A stretch of DNA of 64,000 nucleotides, from assembly GCA_013289715.1 (NCBI GenBank), contig JABCZJ010000004.1:124001-188000 (forward strand), read 5' to 3'. The position numbers were made by a program, and so were the translations under genes. Shown piece after piece: positions 1-8,895 of this stretch. The stretch comes from Acidobacteriota bacterium. GTDB lineage: Bacteria > Acidobacteriota > Terriglobia > Acidiferrales > UBA7541. The notes beneath the pieces were generated by a model. That model saw nothing but the letters and a program-made list of their open reading frames with translations, was not told where the DNA came from and did not search any database. The first letter of the stretch is position 1; each line of letters opens with the position of its first letter.

Positions 1-1
1 G

Positions 2-877
2 AAGCGCGATGCAGCCGCTGCTGAAACGAGCGACTCTGAACGAGAGGTAACTTCCGAGGATGGGGCCGAGCACGGCCAGACGACTGCAGACACCGAAGGG
101 CAGGAAGAGGCTCAGGGCGGGCTCAGGGCGGCACTCGTTGCGAAGTTGACGCCGTTGGCTCACAAGCTGCACCGGCTTACGTACGGGAAGGGCGCGATGG
201 GTGTGGGAATCGCCGCGTCGGTTTTGCTTGCGTTCGCGCTGGGATTTGCTTGGCACTCGCACCACGTTGCGATGCGCGGCAAGAATCTGGCGGCCGCGGC
301 TGTCGCTCAGGCAAAACAAAACGCGCAGGCTGCGATACCGCGGCCAACGCCGGCGACCGCAGGCAAGTCCGGTGGCGAGGTCGAAGCGCCGGCGCATGGT
401 AACAACTCCGGAGCCACGCCAGCGCAAGCAGCGCAGAAGATCCAGCTGCAGACTGGCGCGCCCAACGCGAATATTTCGGCGGCGAATAATGCCACAGCGT
501 CCAGTGTGCCCCCGGCCGCACCCAAGTTGGAAGCACGCGAAAGCGCGCCTTACGCTGATCAGGAATCGCCGGAGCAGGCGAGACGTCGCCATGCGAAAGG
601 GCCGAACGGCGGGGAAACGATTCCGGCACGAATTGTGGCGCAACCCGCGCCAGCGATTCCGCCCTGGGCGAAGGGACTGGATACAGACGGCGTGGTGAAA
701 GTCGACGCCCTGATTGATGAGAAGGGAAACTTGCGGTACACGAAAGCGCTATCTGGTCCGCGGCTGTTGCAGCATGAGGCTGAACGAGCCGTGGCGCTGT
801 GGATATTTGAACCTGCGCTCCTGGACGGGAAACCCACCGCAACGCACCTGGTCCTGACTGTTCAATTCCAAAGATAA
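2..877 (+). CDS. TonB-like C-terminal domain membrane protein (5' partial)
   Basis: The reading frame is open from base 2, so the true start lies before the window; the internal TTG at 146 is not needed as a start. The visible part begins with a charged Glu/Gln/Asp-rich stretch. One transmembrane helix follows (GVGIAASVLLAFALGF, about base 200-250), then an Ala/Pro/Gln-rich linker, and last a TonB_C-type domain whose final 60 residues fit the pattern 'V.ALIDEKG...GP.LL..AE.AV..W.F.PALLDGKP'. TonB_C domains couple inner-membrane energy to outer-membrane receptors or act as periplasmic protein-binding modules. With a long N-terminal cytoplasmic part it may not be a classic TonB. It ends 32 bp from the end of convergent pyrC. 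Confidence 0.75.
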   Translation, partial: KRDAAAAETSDSEREVTSEDGAEHGQTTADTEGQEEAQGGLRAALVAKLTPLAHKLHRLTYGKGAMGVGIAASVLLAFALGFAWHSHHVAMRGKNLAAAAVAQAKQNAQAAIPRPTPATAGKSGGEVEAPAHGNNSGATPAQAAQKIQLQTGAPNANISAANNATASSVPPAAPKLEARESAPYADQESPEQARRRHAKGPNGGETIPARIVAQPAPAIPPWAKGLDTDGVVKVDALIDEKGNLRYTKALSGPRLLQHEAERAVALWIFEPALLDGKPTATHLVLTVQFQR

Positions 878-909
878 AAACCCAGCGTTTGCCAGACTCG
901 GTCGAATGA

Positions 910-2214
910 TCAGGCGGTGGCGCCGAGTTCGCGGCGATAGACGATTCGCCCGCCTACAATTGTGGCTACTGGTGCGCCGCGGAAGGCGCGGCCGTCGAAG
1001 GGCGTGTTGCGGGATTTGCTGGGAGATTCCGATGCGCGGTACGTCCAGGCGAGGTCGGTTGAGAAAATCGTGAGGTCGGCGGGGCTGCCCACGGCGATTT
1101 TTCGTTCGCTGCCGAGGACGCGCGCGGGGCCGGTGGTGAACAGTTCGACCAGGCGCGTGATTGAAATCTTGCCGGTGTGGAATAGTTCGCTGAGCGTCAG
1201 CGCGAGCGCGGTTTCGAAGCCGATGATGCCGAAGGGCGCGCGATCGAATTCCACGTCTTTGCTGGCGGGATGATGCGGGGCGTGGTCGGTGGCGATGGCG
1301 TCCACGGCGCCATCGGCGATTCCGGCAATCAGCGCGGTGCGGTCTGCGCGCGAAGCGAGCGGCGGATTCATCTTGTAATTCGTGTCGTAGCGGACGTCTT
1401 CATCGCAGAGCGTGAAATGGTGCGGCGCAACTTCGCAGGTGACGCGCACGCCTAATTTTTTCGCGTGGCGAACGTATTCGAGCGCGCCGGTGGTGGACAG
1501 ATGCGCGATGTGCAGGCGAGCGCGCGTGAGAACGGCGAGTTCGACGTCGCGTCCGGCGCAAATGGATTCGGACTGCGCGGGAATCCCCTTCAAACCGAGG
1601 CGAACCGAGCGCGGGCCTTCGCGCATGACGCCGCCGGCGAAGAGCGAGGGATCCTCGCAATGGTCAATCACCGGCAGATCGAGCGAGTTGCAATAATCCA
1701 TCACCTGTCGCATCAAGCGCGCGGTGGCTACCGACTTGCCGTCGTCGCTGACTGCGACGATGCCGGCATCTTTCATCGCGGCGATTTCCGCGAGCGCTTC
1801 GCCTTTGCTACCGACCGAGGCCGCGCCGATCGGCCAGACCTGCACCGTATCGGCAGCGGCGGCGCGTTCGACGATGGAGCGCGTGACCGACGCGTTGTCG
1901 TTCACCGGCTGCGTGTTCGGCATGCAGCAGACGGCTGTGAATCCGCCGCGCGCGGCTGAGCGCGCGCCGGTTTCGATGGTTTCGGACATTTCCTGGCCGG
2001 GCTCGCGCAGATGGCAGTGCAGATCAATGAAGCCGGGCGCGACGATCATGCCGCTGGCGTCGAAAATTTCGGCGTCCGGCGCAGATAAACCAGTGCCGAT
2101 TTTGGCGGTGCGAACGCCATCGAGCAGCACGTCATTCGTTGCGTCCGTTTTCGTCGCGGGATCGATCACGCGGCCGTTCTTGATGAGCAGCAAGCGGTCG
2201 TTAGTGGTTGGCAT
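910..2214 (-). CDS. pyrC: Dihydroorotase PyrC
   Basis: Cyclises carbamoyl-aspartate to dihydroorotate, the third step of UMP synthesis, in the cytoplasm. The 434-residue length suits the class I (bacillar-type) amidohydrolase form. Visible metal and substrate motifs are HCHLREPGQE near residue 65, DHCED near 185, HIAHLST near 235 and TDHAPHH near 310, which are the usual zinc ligands and catalytic Asp. The start is ATG at 2214, 9 bp after the pyrB stop, so it is probably co-transcribed and translationally coupled; no strong Shine-Dalgarno is visible. The order pyrR-pyrB-pyrC is a common pyrimidine operon. Confidence 0.96.
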   Translation of the reverse strand: MPTTNDRLLLIKNGRVIDPATKTDATNDVLLDGVRTAKIGTGLSAPDAEIFDASGMIVAPGFIDLHCHLREPGQEMSETIETGARSAARGGFTAVCCMPNTQPVNDNASVTRSIVERAAAADTVQVWPIGAASVGSKGEALAEIAAMKDAGIVAVSDDGKSVATARLMRQVMDYCNSLDLPVIDHCEDPSLFAGGVMREGPRSVRLGLKGIPAQSESICAGRDVELAVLTRARLHIAHLSTTGALEYVRHAKKLGVRVTCEVAPHHFTLCDEDVRYDTNYKMNPPLASRADRTALIAGIADGAVDAIATDHAPHHPASKDVEFDRAPFGIIGFETALALTLSELFHTGKISITRLVELFTTGPARVLGSERKIAVGSPADLTIFSTDLAWTYRASESPSKSRNTPFDGRAFRGAPVATIVGGRIVYRRELGATA

Positions 2215-2223
2215 GGTTGGGAC

Positions 2224-3189
2224 TCATTGCGCCTTTTCCGGAGGTTTGGCTGGTGGTGGTTCCACAGCGGCGCCGCCGACGAGATGGTAAAGCAGGGCCA
2301 TGCGGATGGCGAGGCCGTTGGCGACCTGTTCGAGAACACAGGATTGCGGACCATCGGCAACCGCGCCATCAATTTCCAGGCCGCGAATCATGGGGCCGGG
2401 ATGCAACACCAGCGCGCCGGGGCGCGCGAGTTGCAGGCGTTGCGGCGTGAGTTGATAGCGCAGGATATATTCCTCGGCCGCGAGCGCGGGCTCGTGCAGG
2501 CGTTCGGTCTGCACGCGCAGGGCGATGATTACGTCCGCGCCGTCGAGCGCTTCTTCGACGCGCGTTACACGGCGCACGTTGGGCGCGAGAGTTTCCAGTT
2601 CGCGCGGCACCCACATCGCAGGGCCGCACAATGTGATGCGCACGCCAAATTTGCTGAGCAAGTGAACGTTGGAGCGGGCCACGCGGCTGTGCAGCACATC
2701 GCCGAGGATGGTGAGGTTCCAGCCTTCGAGATGGCCCTTGCGGTCGCGAATCGTGAGCGCGTCCAGCAGCGCTTGCGTAGGATGTTCGTGCGTGCCGTCT
2801 CCTGCATTGATGACGGGGACGCCGAGGCGATCCGCGACAAACTCCGGCGCGCCGGAGGAACTGTGGCGAATGACGAGGCCGTCGGGGCGCATGGCTTCGA
2901 GCGTGCGCACCGTATCCAGCAGAGATTCGCCTTTCTTCAGGCTGGAGGCTTCGGCCTGGAGGTTCATGGTGTCCGCGCCCAGCCGAGCGGCGGCTGTAGA
3001 GAAGCTGATGCGCGTGCGTGTGGAATTTTCGAAGAAGGCAATCGCGACGGTCTTGCCGCGCAGGGTGGCTAACTTTTTAAGCGGATGACGCTGAAATTCC
3101 TGGAAGGGTTTGGCCTGGTCGAGAATAAAAGAAATTTGCTCGCGGGTGAGGTCTTCAATTCCGAGCAGGTGTTCCAGGCGCTGCAGCAC
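2224..3189 (-). CDS. pyrB: Aspartate carbamoyltransferase catalytic subunit PyrB
   Basis: Condenses carbamoyl phosphate with aspartate. The 321-residue protein shows the carbamoyl-phosphate loop FFENSTRTRISF near residue 55, HSSSGAPEF near 110, and the signature HPTQALLDALTI near 137, all typical of catalytic chains. The start is GTG at 3189 because an AAAGGGA Shine-Dalgarno sits about 5 nt upstream and the protein N-terminus aligns with the family there. It lies 52 bp after pyrR and 9 bp before pyrC. No pyrI regulatory chain is present, so it is probably the non-allosteric type associated with dihydroorotase or free trimers (inference). Confidence 0.96.
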   Translation of the reverse strand: MLQRLEHLLGIEDLTREQISFILDQAKPFQEFQRHPLKKLATLRGKTVAIAFFENSTRTRISFSTAAARLGADTMNLQAEASSLKKGESLLDTVRTLEAMRPDGLVIRHSSSGAPEFVADRLGVPVINAGDGTHEHPTQALLDALTIRDRKGHLEGWNLTILGDVLHSRVARSNVHLLSKFGVRITLCGPAMWVPRELETLAPNVRRVTRVEEALDGADVIIALRVQTERLHEPALAAEEYILRYQLTPQRLQLARPGALVLHPGPMIRGLEIDGAVADGPQSCVLEQVANGLAIRMALLYHLVGGAAVEPPPAKPPEKAQ

Positions 3190-3241
3190 TTTTTCCCTTT
3201 AGATACGGTTGTTTCCGGGCCTCCGCGAGGATTGCCAGGGT

Positions 3242-3802
3242 TCAGGGAACGCGGTCAACGAGCACGACGCGTTCGTCGCCATCAATTTCCTTCAAGTGAA
3301 CTTCCACGATTTCGGTGTCGCTGGTTTGCACGGAATTGCCGATGAATGTCGCTTCGATGGGCATTTCGCGATGGCCGCGGTCAATCAGCACGCAGAGGCG
3401 GATACGCTTGGGGCGGCCCAGATCGAAGAGGCCGTTCATTGCGGCGCGAACGGTGCGGCCGGTATAGAGCACGTCGTCCACGATCACCAGGTCGCGATCG
3501 TCTACGCTGAAACTGATTTCGTTCGAGTGGACGACGGGTTGCGGGCCCACGGTGGAGAGGTCGTCGCGATACAGAGTGATGTCAATCGTGCCGACCGGGA
3601 TATCCACGCCGGAAAAATCTTTGACGGTTTTCGCCAGACGTTCGGATAGGGGCACGCCGCGGCGGCGCACGCCGATCAGCGCGAGGTCTTTGGTACCGCC
3701 GCTTTTTTCCACGATTTCATGGGCCAAACGCTGGAGCGTGCGGCTGATTTCTTCCGCGGAGAGGAGCTGTCTTTTTTCTACGACGCGCATCTGGCGCATC
3801 AT
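3242..3802 (-). CDS. pyrR: Bifunctional pyr operon regulator / uracil phosphoribosyltransferase PyrR
   Basis: PyrR binds UMP and pyr mRNA leaders to attenuate pyr genes and has weak uracil phosphoribosyltransferase activity. The 186-residue product starts with the family-typical EKRQLLSAEEISRTLQRLA and contains the PRPP-binding loop VIVDDVLYTGRT. Two adjacent ATGs (3802 and 3799) are possible, and a third at 3790 (MRVVEK) would also give a normal protein. It is the first gene of pyrR-pyrB-pyrC, which suggests autoregulation, but I could not identify a convincing PyrR-binding loop in the upstream 449 bp. Confidence 0.95.
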   Translation of the reverse strand: MMRQMRVVEKRQLLSAEEISRTLQRLAHEIVEKSGGTKDLALIGVRRRGVPLSERLAKTVKDFSGVDIPVGTIDITLYRDDLSTVGPQPVVHSNEISFSVDDRDLVIVDDVLYTGRTVRAAMNGLFDLGRPKRIRLCVLIDRGHREMPIEATFIGNSVQTSDTEIVEVHLKEIDGDERVVLVDRVP

Positions 3803-4251
3803 CCTAGCATAGACGGCGCGAAGTTCGCAGCGCCGGAACGCCGTCAGAATTCGGATGGGACCGATTCGCGTTCTTAGCCAGTCGCAGAACGAATGTTCTA
3901 AACTATCTCCTCTCGGGTTGAAGCAGCTTCCGCGCAGACGGCGCGGGCGGAAGTCGATCCGTCTCCGATAAAAGCGGCGATCTCAACGGGTCGACGCAAC
4001 ACCTAGCTCTAGGCCACCCGTCATTGAAAACAAAGGCCAAAATCGCTCGCGAGGGTTAGATCAGAAGGAACGCTACCCTGGCTAGGTTTTGGCCGAGTAC
4101 AGCCAAACGAACGGTTTCTCCCGCGGAAGCATCGGCGAATCAATCGACCGGGTGGTGTTGCATCGACCGGTCGAGCTGGCACGCGTAATCGGAGACTGAC
4201 CCACGACCCGGCGCGGTGAGGCCTTGACCCGCGTGTTAGACTGGGCCCATC
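3803..4251. other. Divergent pyr intergenic region
   Basis: This 449 bp gap separates the divergent pyrR and pyrD transcription units and should hold both promoters. It contains AGAAC-N4-GTTCT at 3886-3899 (similar to a Gram-positive-type LexA box), an inverted repeat GGCCAAAA...TTTTGGCC between about 4031 and 4096 whose interior also carries partly complementary AGGGTTAG/CTACCCT segments, and the perfect palindrome TCGACCGGTCGA near 4164. I see no gene in it. The structured part directly upstream of pyrD could be an RNA leader, but no known family was recognised. Confidence 0.4.
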
Positions 4252-5205
4252 GTGAGTTCGTCGGCGCCGGCACGCAGCCCTCAACGGCCCGCTTCAGTTG
4301 ACCTCCGGGTCAATATTGGTAGCCTTACCCTAAAAAACCCCATTATCGCCGCGAGCGGCACTTTTGCGTATGGAGTGGAGTTCGCGCATCTGGTGGACTT
4401 GAACCGACTGGGCGGAATCGTCGTGAAAGGGCTTTCCGCGCAACCAATGGAAGGCGCGGGGGCCCCCAGGATCTGCGAGACGGCCAGCGGGATGGTGAAC
4501 GCCATCGGGCTGCAGAATATCGGGGTGCGGGCGTTTGTCGCCGATAAGCTGCCGCTGTTGCGTCGTTACAACACTGCGGTGATTGCCAACGTGTTCGGGC
4601 ATACGATCATGGACTACGTGGAGGTGATCCGAGTTCTGGAGGACGCCGACGGGCTGGCCGGCTACGAGCTGAACATATCCTGCCCTAACGTGGAGCGCGG
4701 GGGCATTGAATATAGTACTGACCCCGCCCTTACCAGCGCCGTTGTGGCAGCTGCGAGGGCCGCGACGAAGCGCCCGCTCTGGGTCAAGCTCTCACCGAAC
4801 GTTAATATGATTGGAGTTAGCGCGAAGGTATCTGAAGCGGAAGGAGCGGATGCCCTAGTAATAGCGAACACCTACCCTGCACTGTGTATTGATGCCCACA
4901 ACCGGAGGTCCCGTCTCGGTAGTACGACCGGAGGGTTGTCGGGCGCGGCCATAAAACCTATAACCATGAGGCTGGTTTACGAAGCTTGCCGAGTTGTAAA
5001 GATCCCGGTAATCGGACTCGGAGGCATTGAAAAACCGGCAGATATCGCTGAGTACGTGCTGGCAGGCGCCTCGGCGGTGGAAGTAGGTACGGCCCACTTT
5101 GTAGACCCACGGGCTTCTGAACGGCTCGTAAGCGGTCTGGAAATGTGGTGCCGGGACGAAAATACATTTGAAATCAGCAAGTTACGGGGATCTCTACAGC
5201 GTTAA
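4252..5205 (+). CDS. pyrD: Dihydroorotate dehydrogenase PyrD, class 1B-like
   Basis: Oxidises dihydroorotate to orotate. The 317-residue protein has the FMN-barrel signatures AASGTFAYG near residue 35, NISCPN near 142 with the class 1 catalytic cysteine, and TGGLSGAAIKP near 222. The sequence is the soluble class 1B (PyrDB) type, with no N-terminal membrane helix; the usual electron-transfer partner PyrK is not encoded nearby. The start is GTG at 4252. Codons such as ATA, CTA, TTA and AGG are more frequent here than in flanking genes, so the segment looks compositionally different from its surroundings (visual impression only). Confidence 0.95.
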   Translation: MSSSAPARSPQRPASVDLRVNIGSLTLKNPIIAASGTFAYGVEFAHLVDLNRLGGIVVKGLSAQPMEGAGAPRICETASGMVNAIGLQNIGVRAFVADKLPLLRRYNTAVIANVFGHTIMDYVEVIRVLEDADGLAGYELNISCPNVERGGIEYSTDPALTSAVVAAARAATKRPLWVKLSPNVNMIGVSAKVSEAEGADALVIANTYPALCIDAHNRRSRLGSTTGGLSGAAIKPITMRLVYEACRVVKIPVIGLGGIEKPADIAEYVLAGASAVEVGTAHFVDPRASERLVSGLEMWCRDENTFEISKLRGSLQR

Positions 5206-5270
5206 ACTGATTGCCACTGTACCCCCGAACAGGTAGACTTTAGGCTGATTTCAATCAAGGTTAGGTGAAC

Positions 5271-5786
5271 ATGAAGGGCAAGATATTCGTGATTCTGCAG
5301 TCGGTGTTTTTAGGATTGGGTCTGCTCGCGGTTACCACGCCCGTGAATCCAGCGGACGCCGGAAAACCGGGCAACCCTTCTCCTACAGAGGTCGCGCTTG
5401 GCATCACCCCGGCCGTACCAAACCCGCTAAACCAGGCCAATCACCAGGAGAAGCCGCTAGCCGTGTGGGAATGCACCACCAGCTGGTACGGCGATGATTT
5501 CGACGGCTTGCCGACCGCTAACGGCGAGACCTACGATATGTACGCGGATACTGCCGCCCACCCGACGCTTCCGCTGGGGTCCATCGTGCGCGTTGTAAAC
5601 ATGCGGAACCACCGCAGCCAGGTGGTCCGGATCAACGACCGGGGACCGTACGTGGAAGGGCGCGAATTAGATGTTTCCTACGAAGTGGCACGTAAGTTAG
5701 GATTCGATCAGCACGGGCTCGCCAAAGTCCGGCTGGAACTCCTAAAGGTGCCAGCACGCCCAGCAACAGCGCATCCCGGAAACTGA
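5271..5786 (+). CDS. rlpA: RlpA-like septal/peptidoglycan protein
   Basis: An exported protein of about 171 residues with an N-terminal signal peptide (hydrophobic VILQSVFLGLGLLAV) and one double-psi beta-barrel (RlpA) domain from about residue 70. Conserved motifs are TSWYG, TANGETYDMY, LPLGSIVRV and INDRGPY, the last carrying the catalytic-type Asp. The family includes lytic transglycosylases that cut naked glycan strands, but there is no SPOR domain here. ATG 5271 is chosen over GTG 5265 because AGGTGA lies just before it. Its stop overlaps the presumed pyrF start, so it sits inside the pyrD-pyrF operon, which is an odd partner. Confidence 0.88.
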   Translation: MKGKIFVILQSVFLGLGLLAVTTPVNPADAGKPGNPSPTEVALGITPAVPNPLNQANHQEKPLAVWECTTSWYGDDFDGLPTANGETYDMYADTAAHPTLPLGSIVRVVNMRNHRSQVVRINDRGPYVEGRELDVSYEVARKLGFDQHGLAKVRLELLKVPARPATAHPGN

Positions 5787-6496
5787 TCGTCGCTTTAGAC
5801 CTGGATAAGCTTGGTCCAGCGACTGCTTTGGCGCGGAAACTGCGCGGGGCAGCCGGGATGTTCAAAGTCGGAGGCCAACTCTTTACTGCGGAGGGTCCGC
5901 GAGCGGTTACAAAGCTCGCGGACCTGGGCTTCGACATCTTCCTCGATCTGAAATTCCACGACATTCCAAACACGGTTGCTCATGCCGTTGCTGCGGCGGT
6001 GCGGCTACCGCGCGTGCGTTTGATGACCTTGCATGCCGCTGGCGGACTGGCGATGATGCGGGCGGCGCAGGAGGCTGCTGAGGCTGGGTCGAAGAAGAAC
6101 CGTCCGGCACTGTTGGCGGTGACGGTGCTGACCAGTTTCGACGAGGCGACGCTGCGGGAGATTGGGATGGAGGGGTCGCTGGGGTCGCGCGTGGTGGCGC
6201 TGGCGCGTCTGGCGAGGACGGCCGGGATGGATGGCGTGGTATGTTCGGCGCTGGAGGCTCCGGCAGTGCGCCGGGAGCTTGGACCCGACTTCAAGATCCT
6301 GGTCCCTGGGGTGCGTCCGGCTTCCACCGCGATGAACGATCAGTCGCGTATTGCGACTCCGCGAGATGCGGTTCGCGCTGGGGCTGATTACCTGGTGGTC
6401 GGGCGGCCGATTACTTCGGCGGCGGATCCGCGGGCGGCGGCACGGGCGATCGTCGCGGAGATTGCTGGGGCGGAGCGGCAAAAGGCCGTGGCGTAG
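5783..6496 (+). CDS. pyrF: Orotidine 5'-phosphate decarboxylase PyrF (probable CTG start)
   Basis: Decarboxylates OMP to UMP, the last de novo step. The core LDLKFHDIPNTV carries the catalytic Asp-x-Lys-x-x-Asp set, and GADYLVVGRPIT is the phosphate-binding end. The first in-frame ATG/GTG/TTG is TTG 5828, but starting there would remove beta strand 1 (IVALDLDKLGP), which includes a conserved substrate-binding Asp. Upstream to the in-frame stop at 5693 no ATG, GTG or TTG exists. CTG 5783, overlapping the rlpA TGA as CTGA, is the best start and implies translational coupling. A frameshifted rlpA-pyrF read or an ATT start is the alternative. Confidence 0.88.
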   Translation: MIVALDLDKLGPATALARKLRGAAGMFKVGGQLFTAEGPRAVTKLADLGFDIFLDLKFHDIPNTVAHAVAAAVRLPRVRLMTLHAAGGLAMMRAAQEAAEAGSKKNRPALLAVTVLTSFDEATLREIGMEGSLGSRVVALARLARTAGMDGVVCSALEAPAVRRELGPDFKILVPGVRPASTAMNDQSRIATPRDAVRAGADYLVVGRPITSAADPRAAARAIVAEIAGAERQKAVA

Positions 6497-6664
6497 CTCG
6501 GACGCAGGCGGATCAATCGCTGTGGCTGCTGGCTCAATTTCCGATTACCGCGCTGATCCCGATCAAGCTGCCTACCCACGAGTACTGTCGCCAGCGTCTA
6601 AAGCTGGAATTGGCATGGACTGAGTCGGCCCAGTTTCCCGGTGCGTGGGTGAAGGGATGTTTCC

Positions 6665-8665
6665 ATGATCCGACGTGATTTTCTGCGTAGCATACTTTTC
6701 GGCAGTACCGCGCTTGCCGCTGCGCGAGCTGCCGGCAAAGCCAGTGAGCCGCCTTTAGCGCAGGACGGCGCGGCGCTCGCGCATGGCCTGCTGAATCTGA
6801 CGCGTACCGACGTGCCGAGCAAGCGCGCGCTTCCTACACTGACCGCCGTTCCGTTTCCCCTTCAAGATGTAAAAATTCTTGATCCGGATTTGCTGCGGAT
6901 GCGCGAGCAAACGCTTGCGTACATGCTTGCGCTCGATCCTGGCCGCTTGCTGCATAACTTCCGCGTGAACGCGAATCTGCCGTCGGCTGCCGAGCCGCTC
7001 TACAACCGCGAGTCCCCTGCCAACGGGTGGCGTGGGCATTACGTGGGGCATTTTCTTTCCGCCAGCGCGCAGATGTATGCCTCGACGGCCGATTCGCGCA
7101 TTAAGGCGAAAGCCGACGCGATGGTGGCCGAACTCGCGAAATGCCAGGCAGCGCTGGGCGACAAGGGCTATCTTTCCGCGTTCCCGGAATCGAGCTTCGA
7201 CGACTTGGAAGCGGGTCGCCCCGCCGCAGTCGTATGGTATGCGCTGCACAAGATTATGGCCGGATTGCTGGATGTCCACGAAAGTTGGGGAAATGCGCAG
7301 GCGCTGCAGGTGCTGGAAGGCATGGCGGCGTGGACCGATTGGCGCACTGGCCGGATCCCCGAAGAACAAATGCAGCGCACGCTGCAAACGGAATTCGGCG
7401 GGATGAACGAAGTGCTGGCGAACCTCTCTGCCGTGACTGAAAATCCGCGTTATCTGGTGGTCGCGAAACGCTTCGATCATCACGTGGTGATGGACCCGGC
7501 TGCGCAGGGGCGGGATACGCTCACCGGATTGCACGCTAACACGCAGATACCGAAGTTCATCGGGGCAGCGCGCGAATATGAGTTGACCGGCGAGCCGTAC
7601 TACCACGACGCCGCGCTATTTTTCTGGCAGCAGGTGGCGCTGCATCGCAGCTACGTGACGGGCGGTGACAGCGTCGGCGAACATTTCAAGACGCCACCGG
7701 ACGCGCTGGCCCCCGCACTCACGGACTTGACGCAGGAAACCTGCAACACCTACAACATGCTGAAGCTGACCAGCCAGCTGTTCACTTGGCAGCCCGAGCC
7801 GCAATACGCGGAGTACTACGAGCGCGCTTTCCTGAACCATATTCTTGCGACACCACATCCTGCGGAAGGCTCGCCGCTTTACTATTTAGGAATGCAGTCG
7901 GGCCAGTGGAAAGTTCATTTCGTGCCGCACGAGGGTTTCTTCTGTTGCTGCGGCACGGGCCTGGAAAATTTCTCGAAGCTCGGCGAGGGCTTCTATTTTC
8001 ACGATGCGGGCTCGCTGTGGGTGAACCAGTTCTTCGCCTCAGAAGTGAACTGGAAGGAAAAGAGCGTCGTGATCCGGCAGGAAACGCGCTTCCCCGAGGA
8101 GGCCGGGACTCGCCTGGTGATTCAGGCGAAATCGCCCGTGGAATTTGGTTTGAACGTGCGAATTCCATATTGGGCCGAGAACGCCAGCGCGACGATCAAT
8201 GGCAAACCGTTCCGGCCGAGCGAAAAGCTGGCGCCTGCGAGTTATGCGAAAATCGAGCGCAAGTGGAAAAATGGCGACGTGGTGCAAGTGAAGCTGCCGA
8301 TGCGCTTGCATCTACAGGCGATTCCCGATGACTCGAACTTCGCGGCGATTCTGTATGGACCGGTGGTGCTCGCAGGGGAGCTCGGCACTGAGGGTCTCGA
8401 CCCCAAGCGTATCTATTCCGACGACAAGATTCTACATGGCGGTTTTCCCGCGATTGCCGTGCCGGAACTCGCCGGCGACCGGAATGCCTTGGACAAATGG
8501 ATTCAACCGGTTAGCGGAAAGTATATGCCTTCGGAAGTCAAGCCGCTCACTTTTCGTACCGTGGGGGCGGGCCGGCCTGAAGACGTCACGCTCAGTCCCT
8601 TCTACCGTCTGTTCGACCAGCGCTACTGCGTTTATTGGCGGTTCCGCACGGACGTTGACGGATAA
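6665..8665 (+). CDS. Glycoside hydrolase family 127-like (DUF1680) protein, Tat-exported
   Basis: A 666-residue protein of the DUF1680/GH127 fold, whose characterised members are beta-L-arabinofuranosidases using a zinc-bound cysteine nucleophile. The N-terminus RRDFLRSILFGSTALAAARA resembles a twin-arginine signal, so it probably acts outside the cytoplasm. Family features visible are E358-T-C360 in TQETCNTYNMLKL and the Cys cluster FFCCCGTG at 426-432, matching the Glu/Cys zinc site. The start is ATG 6665, preceded by GAAGGG. It stands alone, not in an obvious glycan-degradation cluster. The substrate is unknown; L-arabinose-containing plant or arabinogalactan glycans are a family-based guess. 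Confidence 0.87.
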   Translation: MIRRDFLRSILFGSTALAAARAAGKASEPPLAQDGAALAHGLLNLTRTDVPSKRALPTLTAVPFPLQDVKILDPDLLRMREQTLAYMLALDPGRLLHNFRVNANLPSAAEPLYNRESPANGWRGHYVGHFLSASAQMYASTADSRIKAKADAMVAELAKCQAALGDKGYLSAFPESSFDDLEAGRPAAVVWYALHKIMAGLLDVHESWGNAQALQVLEGMAAWTDWRTGRIPEEQMQRTLQTEFGGMNEVLANLSAVTENPRYLVVAKRFDHHVVMDPAAQGRDTLTGLHANTQIPKFIGAAREYELTGEPYYHDAALFFWQQVALHRSYVTGGDSVGEHFKTPPDALAPALTDLTQETCNTYNMLKLTSQLFTWQPEPQYAEYYERAFLNHILATPHPAEGSPLYYLGMQSGQWKVHFVPHEGFFCCCGTGLENFSKLGEGFYFHDAGSLWVNQFFASEVNWKEKSVVIRQETRFPEEAGTRLVIQAKSPVEFGLNVRIPYWAENASATINGKPFRPSEKLAPASYAKIERKWKNGDVVQVKLPMRLHLQAIPDDSNFAAILYGPVVLAGELGTEGLDPKRIYSDDKILHGGFPAIAVPELAGDRNALDKWIQPVSGKYMPSEVKPLTFRTVGAGRPEDVTLSPFYRLFDQRYCVYWRFRTDVDG

Positions 8666-8866
8666 CTGGTCGAGGCCGCAAAGGCTGCAAACACTGTAAA
8701 ACTGCGGCTTCGCGGGTTGCTTCGGCTCGCCGGTGCGCCCACCCCCGCAGACCTGAGAATCCCGAAAACAAGCGCGAGCCTATCTCCAGAAAAATTTCCG
8801 TCACTCCATTCTCGGATATTCCCAGCGGGGACCCCACGTACTGGTACCCGAAAAAATTGCAAAATG

Positions 8867-8895
8867 TTGACACATTCTGATTGAAAGTTTGATAT
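8867..8895 (+). promoter_or_regulatory. Sigma-70-like promoter with long leader
   Basis: TTGACA at 8867-8872, a 17-nt spacer and TGATAT at 8890-8895 form a good housekeeping promoter on the plus strand. Transcription would begin near 8902, giving an untranslated leader of roughly 215 nt before the GTG at 9119. The leader holds a perfect 7-bp hairpin at 9041-9062 (CTCTGCC / GGCAGAG, 8-nt loop). The rest of the 8666-9118 gap shows no gene. Confidence 0.55.

Noticed and set aside
2227..3072. Long plus-strand open frame opposite pyrB
   Set aside because: It is the antisense of a clear pyrB; its codons are the mirror of a high-GC gene and the product resembles no family. The same applies to frames at 6755-7606, 11027-12373, 18934-19863 and 36648-38297.
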